Notes under the pieces: generated by a model
The model's database searches: none
Told to the model about the DNA's origin: nothing
What the model saw: only the letters and a program-made list of their open reading frames with translations
Assembly: GCA_964612485.1 (NCBI GenBank)
Contig: CAZTFF010000021.1
Span: 1 to 64,000, forward strand
Direction: 5' to 3'
Length of the DNA stretch: 64,000 nt
From: JAFGNV01 sp964612485
GTDB taxonomy: Bacteria; Chloroflexota; Anaerolineae; 4572-78; J111
Shown: positions 59,501-64,000 of the stretch, one piece after another
Layout of the letters: each line of letters opens with the position of its first letter
Numbering within the stretch: position 1 is the first letter of the stretch
Translations under genes and position numbers: made by a program

Positions 59501-61432
59501 ATGTTTCATGGTGGCGGCGGCTGGTGGGCTTATATTCGGTACGATGAAGCGCGCGGGAAACCACATTTTAGCTGGGCATTGCTCAAACGGGTCTGGCAAT
59601 ATGCCAAACCTTACCAACGAAAGACCGCGGGGCTGCTGATAACTATTTTTACCATTACCGGTTTCAGCCTCATCCCCCCTCTCCTCTATCGGGATTTGAT
59701 TGACAACGCCTTACCCAACGGCGATGTGACGCGCCTCAACTGGCTGGCGCTGGGCATGATCGGCGTGCCGCTGATTAACGCGTTGATTGGTATGGTCCAG
59801 CGCTACCTGAGCGCCACCATCGGCGAAAGCCTCATTGCCGATCTCCGCAACGCCCTCTTTAACCATTTGCAGCATATGGGCCTGCGTTTTTTCACCCACA
59901 CCAAAACCGGCGAGCTGATGAGCCGGCTCAATAACGATGTGGTCGGCGCTCAAAACGCGCTGACCGGCACATTTGTCAACGTTATCTCTAATATTGTGAT
60001 GGTTATCGCTACCCTGGCCATTATGTTTGCCCTGGAATGGCGGCTGACGCTCTTGAGCATCGCCATTGTGCCCCTTTTTGTGCTGCCCACCCGGCGCGTG
60101 GGACGGCTCTTGCGTGAGATCCGGCGCGAAAGCCTGGATTTGAACGCCAAAATGAACGCCCTGATGCAGGAAACGCTCAACATCAACGGCGTCCTGCTGG
60201 TCAAGCTCTTTGGCCGGCGCGCCGATGAGATCACAAAATTTGCCCGGCGCAGCGCCGATGTGGCCCGGATCGGTATTAGATCGGCAATGGTGGGCCGCTG
60301 GTTTTTTATGGGATTGGGTTTGGTCAGCGCGGTTGGGATTGCCGTGGTCTTTTGGGGCGGCGGCCATCTGGTCTTGCGCGGCGTTTTTACCGTGGGAACC
60401 ATTGTGGCTTTTGGCGCGTATCTACAACAGCTCTACGGGCCGTTGAGTTCAATCAGCAATGCCGGGGTAGAATTGGCCACCAGTTTGGTTAGTTTTGAGC
60501 GGGTCTTTGAAGTACTCGACCTGCCCGTAGAAATTCAGGATAAAGCGGACGCGGTTGAGCTATCAAACGTGGCCGGCGCTGTAACCTTTCATAACGTTTC
60601 TTTCAGCTATACCGAAGGCGGCGATGGCGGGGCCAGTTTGCTGGGGCTTACCGCCGAACGCGGCGCAAACGGCAAAGAAGAGGCCGCGTTTTTGCCACGG
60701 GTCTCAACCCGGCAACTGGCCCTAGAAAATATCTCTTTTGACATCAGACCGGGCGAATTGGTGGCGCTGGTCGGCCCCAGCGGGGCGGGCAAAACCACCG
60801 TCACCTATCTATTGCCCCGCCTGTATGATCCCACCGAAGGCCGCATCTGCCTGGACGGGCACGATTTGCGCGATGTAAGCCAGGTGTCTCTGGCGCATGC
60901 CATTGGCATGGTTACGCAGGAAACATACCTTTTTCACGATACGCTGAAAATAAACCTGCTTTACGCGCAACCGGAGGCCACACAGGACGAAATTGAAGCC
61001 GCCTGCCGGGCCGCGAACATCCACGAGTTTATTGCCGCCTTACCCGATGGCTATGAAACCGTGGTGGGCGAACGCGGTTATCGCTTAAGCGGCGGCGAAA
61101 AGCAGCGCATTGCCATCGCGCGCGTCATCCTGAAAAACCCCAGTATCCTGGTGCTGGACGAGGCCACCAGCAATCTCGACAGCCAGAGCGAGGCGTTGAT
61201 CCAGGAAGCGTTAGAGCGAATCATGCAAGATCGCACCAGCATCGTTATTGCCCACCGCCTCAGCACCATCCTGGCCGCCGATGTAATTCTGGTAATGGAC
61301 CAAGGGCGGCTGGTAGAACAAGGCCATCGTACCGAAACCCAATCGGCGCACAACGTGCTGTTGGCCCAGGGCGGGCTATACGCCCAACTCTACCAAACCC
61401 AATTTCGACACACGGTAGACCTGGCTGCGTAG
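59501..61432 (+). CDS. ABC exporter, fused membrane and ATPase domains
   Basis: A 643-residue half-transporter with six helices (about 40-320: the ABC_membrane domain, with GLRFFTHTKTGELMSRLNNDV) and a C-terminal ATPase domain (about 355-630). Walker A GPSGAGKTT lies at about 424-432, signature LSGGEKQRIAIAR at about 528-540, Walker B ILVLDEATSNLD at about 548-559. It is a multidrug/lipid exporter-like protein (MsbA/BmrA type). Between the first strand (SFSYTEGG) and ALENISFDI the ATPase domain carries an insertion of about 35 residues (GASLLGLTAERGANGKEEAA...). ATG at 59501 is chosen over the TTG at 59495 because GAGG is spaced for it. Confidence 0.9.
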   Translation: MFHGGGGWWAYIRYDEARGKPHFSWALLKRVWQYAKPYQRKTAGLLITIFTITGFSLIPPLLYRDLIDNALPNGDVTRLNWLALGMIGVPLINALIGMVQRYLSATIGESLIADLRNALFNHLQHMGLRFFTHTKTGELMSRLNNDVVGAQNALTGTFVNVISNIVMVIATLAIMFALEWRLTLLSIAIVPLFVLPTRRVGRLLREIRRESLDLNAKMNALMQETLNINGVLLVKLFGRRADEITKFARRSADVARIGIRSAMVGRWFFMGLGLVSAVGIAVVFWGGGHLVLRGVFTVGTIVAFGAYLQQLYGPLSSISNAGVELATSLVSFERVFEVLDLPVEIQDKADAVELSNVAGAVTFHNVSFSYTEGGDGGASLLGLTAERGANGKEEAAFLPRVSTRQLALENISFDIRPGELVALVGPSGAGKTTVTYLLPRLYDPTEGRICLDGHDLRDVSQVSLAHAIGMVTQETYLFHDTLKINLLYAQPEATQDEIEAACRAANIHEFIAALPDGYETVVGERGYRLSGGEKQRIAIARVILKNPSILVLDEATSNLDSQSEALIQEALERIMQDRTSIVIAHRLSTILAADVILVMDQGRLVEQGHRTETQSAHNVLLAQGGLYAQLYQTQFRHTVDLAA

Positions 61433-61570
61433 CGCCAAGGGTAAACTCTGTTCAAAGTATAGGAAAATTCAACCCACAAAAGCTGATAGCCGGGAATAGT
61501 GTTGGATCTCGTTCCCTCCATCCGGCAACTTGCCGGGCCAGATGCTGCAATCCGCCTGGTTACTTGATGC

Positions 61571-61627
61571 GACTCGGCGAGTCATTTGATGTGACTCGCC
61601 GAGTCATTTGATACGAGCCGCCGAGAC
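61571..61627. promoter_or_regulatory. Three phased near-palindromes
   Basis: GACTCGGCGAGTC (61571-61583), GACTCGCCGAGTC (61593-61605) and the degenerate GAGCCGCCGAGAC (61615-61627) start exactly 22 bp apart, two turns of the helix, and are preceded by TGATGC, TGATGT and TGATAC. The first two are palindromic except for the central base. The layout looks like a cooperative operator or an array of iterons; no repressor gene is adjacent. The rest of the 61433-61825 gap shows only a possible 23-codon ORF at 61673. Confidence 0.8.
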
Positions 61628-61825
61628 AGTGACTGCGCCGCCCGAAGCGATCAACTTCCCATCCGAGAAAAAATGAGCGCAAAGCCACAGCCCTACGCTA
61701 TTCCGGTTGCACAGACCGCTGCCAAACAGCAACTTTTTCATTAAAAGGTCGTACAAAAAGGTGATGCCGGAGTCGATAAAGGTTTCGATTCCGCAATCTA
61801 CCAGGACACAGTCGAGGGAGTTGAA

Positions 61826-62203
61826 ATGAACATGATCCAATTACGCGTTGCAGGCGTCGGGCTGTTTTTCCTTTTTATCTTTCTTTCCGGCTTTTGGCTT
61901 AGCCATTCTGGAAAATCGCTCAATACGATCATATTAACCATCCACAAACTGATTTCCGTGGCGGCGGTTATTTTCCTCATCGTAATCATTTACCGGACAA
62001 ACCAGATATCCAATTTAAGCACAATCGAATTAATCGCCGGGGTGATTACCGGCGCGCTCTTTATCAGCACCATTATCAGCGGCGGATTGTTGAGCACCAA
62101 TAAACCAATGCCGGACGCTGTCTTGAAAATACATCAAATAACGCCCTATCTGACCCTGCTCTCCACCGCGCTGACCTTGTACCTTTTGCCAGGTCGCCCG
62201 TAG
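61826..62203 (+). CDS. Small four-TM membrane protein
   Basis: A 125-residue protein with four predicted helices (about 8-27, 36-56, 63-90, 100-120) and very little outside the membrane. H40 in TIHKLIS and H103 in KIHQITPY sit at the start of helices two and four, recalling the paired histidines of small cytochrome b561-like proteins. Heme binding is only a guess, and I do not recognise a family with certainty. GAGGGAG precedes the ATG. The upstream region carries the three phased near-palindromes, so it is the likely regulated gene. A flavodoxin-like gene follows 57 bp later. Confidence 0.65.
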   Translation: MNMIQLRVAGVGLFFLFIFLSGFWLSHSGKSLNTIILTIHKLISVAAVIFLIVIIYRTNQISNLSTIELIAGVITGALFISTIISGGLLSTNKPMPDAVLKIHQITPYLTLLSTALTLYLLPGRP

Positions 62204-62260
62204 GAAGGTATTCATCTTGGTTTACGTTGGCCTTTTATATCAACAAGGAGAACAATTCTA

Positions 62261-62764
62261 ATGAAAGCTATGGTTATCTACGATTCGGCTTATGGCAATA
62301 CCGCCCAAGTAGCCCAGTCCATTGGCCGGGGGCTGGGGCAGGCGCTTGAATCCTCGGGAGAGGTCGAGCTGCGCCGCACCGGCGACGTAAAGCCGGAACA
62401 ATTAACAGGAGTAGACCTGCTTGTCGTCGGCTCTCCCACCCAAAAAGCCAGGCCCACCCCGGCAACCAGCGACTTTCTGGAAAGCATTCCCCAAAAGGGG
62501 CTGCAAGGAGTCAGAGTTGCTGCGTTTGACACCCGTTTTTCCCAGGAAAGAATAAACGCCCTCGGATTTGTAGCATCAAAACTGCTGCCCCTTTTCGGCT
62601 TTGCGGCCAAACCTATTGCGAACAGGCTCAAGAAAAAAGGCGGGAAAGTGGTACTGCCGCCCGAAGGCTTCTATGTGGACGATACGGAAGGCCCGCTGTC
62701 GGATGGCGAGTTTGAACGGGCGGAGCAGTGGGCCGGGCAGATCGTGAAAACGGCGTCAACATAA
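62261..62764 (+). CDS. Flavodoxin-like protein
   Basis: A 167-residue protein of the flavodoxin family. The phosphate-binding loop YDSAYGNTAQVAQ is at 7-19, and VVGSPTQKARPTPATSDFL (about 55-73) is the isoalloxazine-facing loop. A C-terminal strand/helix pair (GGKVVLPPEGFYVDDTEGPLSDGEFERAEQWA) is typical of the menaquinone/flavodoxin-domain group. It probably binds FMN in the cytoplasm. AAGGAG precedes the ATG. It may be co-transcribed with the small membrane protein; a pair of a four-TM protein with histidines and a flavodoxin would suit electron transfer, an inference. Confidence 0.88.
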   Translation: MKAMVIYDSAYGNTAQVAQSIGRGLGQALESSGEVELRRTGDVKPEQLTGVDLLVVGSPTQKARPTPATSDFLESIPQKGLQGVRVAAFDTRFSQERINALGFVASKLLPLFGFAAKPIANRLKKKGGKVVLPPEGFYVDDTEGPLSDGEFERAEQWAGQIVKTAST

Positions 62765-62793
62765 TTGGCTGAGGGAACAAACTCTGCCGGTTC

Positions 62794-64000
62794 TTACCTG
62801 ATCCGTTTTATTTTTTTGATGATAATAGTGCCCCACAATCGCCAGCGCACGCGCCGCCAGATGGTGAACTGATGTTTGCCCTGCTCGTTTGAAACGGGAT
62901 GGGGACTGTAGCGGAGTCCGATAAAAGTCTGGATGAGTTGAGAAATATCGCCCGCAGCGGGGACAATTTTTTGCAAGCCCGACTCTTTTTGGCCTAAATC
63001 CTTCAGCCGGCCCAGCAAATCTGTTTCAAATTCCAGGGGGGTTGTGCCGCGGCCGGTTGACACGCCCAACAACCGGGCGCTTCGTTCCAATCGTCCTTCC
63101 AAAATTGGCACCAACTGGTCGGCAGGGAGACGAGCCAACCGCAGGTCGCGGCCCCACACGGTTAGCAGGACTATCAGGCTCACCCCGCCCACAGCCGATA
63201 GACCCATCAGCAGGAGCTGCCACAACGGTACCGTATCCCACCACGGTAATTGATTTCTGACGGCCTGGTCCACATCAAAATCAGGTGGCAGCGTGGGAAC
63301 CGCCGCAATTTTGTTGCCGCCCTCCTCTTCCCGATCCAGAGCCGAACGTCCCCCGGTCGGTTCAAAATCAATCCAGCCATACTCCGGGAAATAGACTTGC
63401 ACCCAGGAGTGCGCTTCGGCTTCACGCACAACATACTGGTCTGTCCGGTAATCATAGGGACTGGGGGCGTAGCCAATCACAAACCGGGCCGGCACACCGG
63501 CAGCGCGCGCCATCACCACCATGCTTGAGGCGTAATAATCGCAGTATCCCTTTTGTAAATCAAACAAAAAATAATCTACAACATCCCGGTTCCGCGGTGG
63601 GGTATACACCTCCAGCGAATAGGGAATCGTACGCAGATGAGCTTCGATAGCAACGGCTCGATCATAGGGCGTGGGAGCGGTAGCCGTTAGTTCCAGAGCC
63701 AGCGCGCGCGCGCGATCGGGCACGGTTTCGGGCAATTGCAGATAGCGTTGGGTGATCCAGGTGGGATAATCGGAGCCTGCGTTTTGCAGTTGTGCCGGGG
63801 TGGGTTCGGGCAGCCAGGATTGGGCGGTGTAGGTTTCTTCGGTCTTAAGCGCCGTTCCCACCCAATCGCCGTTTGAGCGAAGATTGATCTGGCTGGGTTG
63901 GTCAACTTGCAAGGGAAATCCGCTGGTAAACAAAAAATTACCAAAAGGATCAACCAGCCGTACTGTCTGGGTGAATACGCGTCCCGGCCCCTGCGGCTCT
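62794..64000 (-). CDS. Transglutaminase-like membrane protein, truncated by the window edge
   Basis: The last 402 or so residues of a larger protein: the frame stays open through 64000, so the true start is outside the window. The cysteine-histidine-aspartate triad of the transglutaminase-like domain reads KGYCDYYASSMVVMARAAGVPARFVIGYAPS, then AHSWVQVYFPEYGWIDFEPTGG. One membrane helix follows (LWQLLLMGLSAVGGVSLIVLLTVW), then a cytoplasmic DUF4129-like tail (RLERSARLLGVSTGRGTTPLEFETDLL). This is the TgpA/DUF3488 architecture, whose missing N-terminus usually has several membrane helices. It converges on the flavodoxin gene. The substrate is unknown; a peptidase or cross-linking role outside the membrane is typical. 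Confidence 0.88.
   Translation of the reverse strand, partial: EPQGPGRVFTQTVRLVDPFGNFLFTSGFPLQVDQPSQINLRSNGDWVGTALKTEETYTAQSWLPEPTPAQLQNAGSDYPTWITQRYLQLPETVPDRARALALELTATAPTPYDRAVAIEAHLRTIPYSLEVYTPPRNRDVVDYFLFDLQKGYCDYYASSMVVMARAAGVPARFVIGYAPSPYDYRTDQYVVREAEAHSWVQVYFPEYGWIDFEPTGGRSALDREEEGGNKIAAVPTLPPDFDVDQAVRNQLPWWDTVPLWQLLLMGLSAVGGVSLIVLLTVWGRDLRLARLPADQLVPILEGRLERSARLLGVSTGRGTTPLEFETDLLGRLKDLGQKESGLQKIVPAAGDISQLIQTFIGLRYSPHPVSNEQGKHQFTIWRRVRWRLWGTIIIKKIKRIR

Noticed and set aside
61673..61744. 23-codon ORF (MSAKPQPYAIPV...)
   Set aside because: It has only a weak GAGAAA upstream and no known family. It could be a leader peptide but cannot be supported.
61604..61840. 78-codon minus-strand ORF over the phased palindromes
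   Set aside because: It has no ribosome-binding site, no family resemblance, and overlaps the start of the 61826 gene.

Overview
The window looks like a chromosomal segment of a filamentous or otherwise free-living member of the Chloroflexota (Anaerolineae/Caldilineae-like). This is an inference from gene style. It rests on VEKEV-stalk and TPTPT-linker lipoproteins, large secreted beta-helix/DUF11 proteins, NBR1-like domains on an amidase, oligopeptide transporters with several binding proteins, leaderless-looking promoters, and many short palindromic intergenic repeats. No rRNA, phage, insertion sequence transposase or CRISPR array is visible. The only RNA gene I can support is a tRNA-Leu(GAG) near the left edge.

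Left part (1-19.2 kb): tRNA-Leu; a fused [2Fe-2S]/molybdopterin hydroxylase without a FAD subunit (-); a polytopic GT-C/YfhO-like membrane protein carrying an in-frame 8-bp tandem repeat; a small + cluster (EamA exporter, queuosine-precursor transporter, a small unknown protein); a ClC protein with CBS and TrkA-C tails; a DinB-like protein and an amphi-Trp protein. On the - strand follow a two-TM RCK protein with no K+ filter and an amidase-fold protein with an eroded zinc site, then a PdtaS-PdtaR-like kinase/ANTAR regulator pair upstream of glutamine-dependent NAD synthetase, and fmt.

Middle (19.4-35 kb): two small membrane proteins, recJ, a Pro/Thr-rich lipoprotein, a GT39-like membrane protein convergent with fabF, and a tight five-gene operon (winged-helix regulator, DegV, ECF sigma, DegV, one-TM protein). 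Then come an ASCH protein, a TrhA/hemolysin III protein, an OsmC protein, gap with a long structured leader, and a GT5 glycogen synthase.

Right part (35-64 kb): a 1578-residue secreted beta-helix/DUF11/CARDB-like protein and a small secreted protein. A complete oligopeptide ABC system follows, with three binding proteins, two ATPases and two permeases, ending in a clear terminator. After it: a coiled-coil protein next to selB, a CoxD/CoxE-like MoxR-VWA pair, an Sfp-type phosphopantetheinyl transferase, an ABC exporter, a small four-TM protein preceded by three phased near-palindromes, a flavodoxin-like protein and a transglutaminase-like protein cut by the right edge.

How the genes fit together: FabF and the Sfp transferase belong to acyl/carrier-protein metabolism; gap, glgA and nadE to central carbon and NAD metabolism; the MoxR-VWA pair could mature a molybdenum hydroxylase such as the one at the left edge; selB implies that the organism makes selenoproteins. 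At least five families of short inverted or dispersed repeats sit between, and sometimes inside or at the ends of, these genes.
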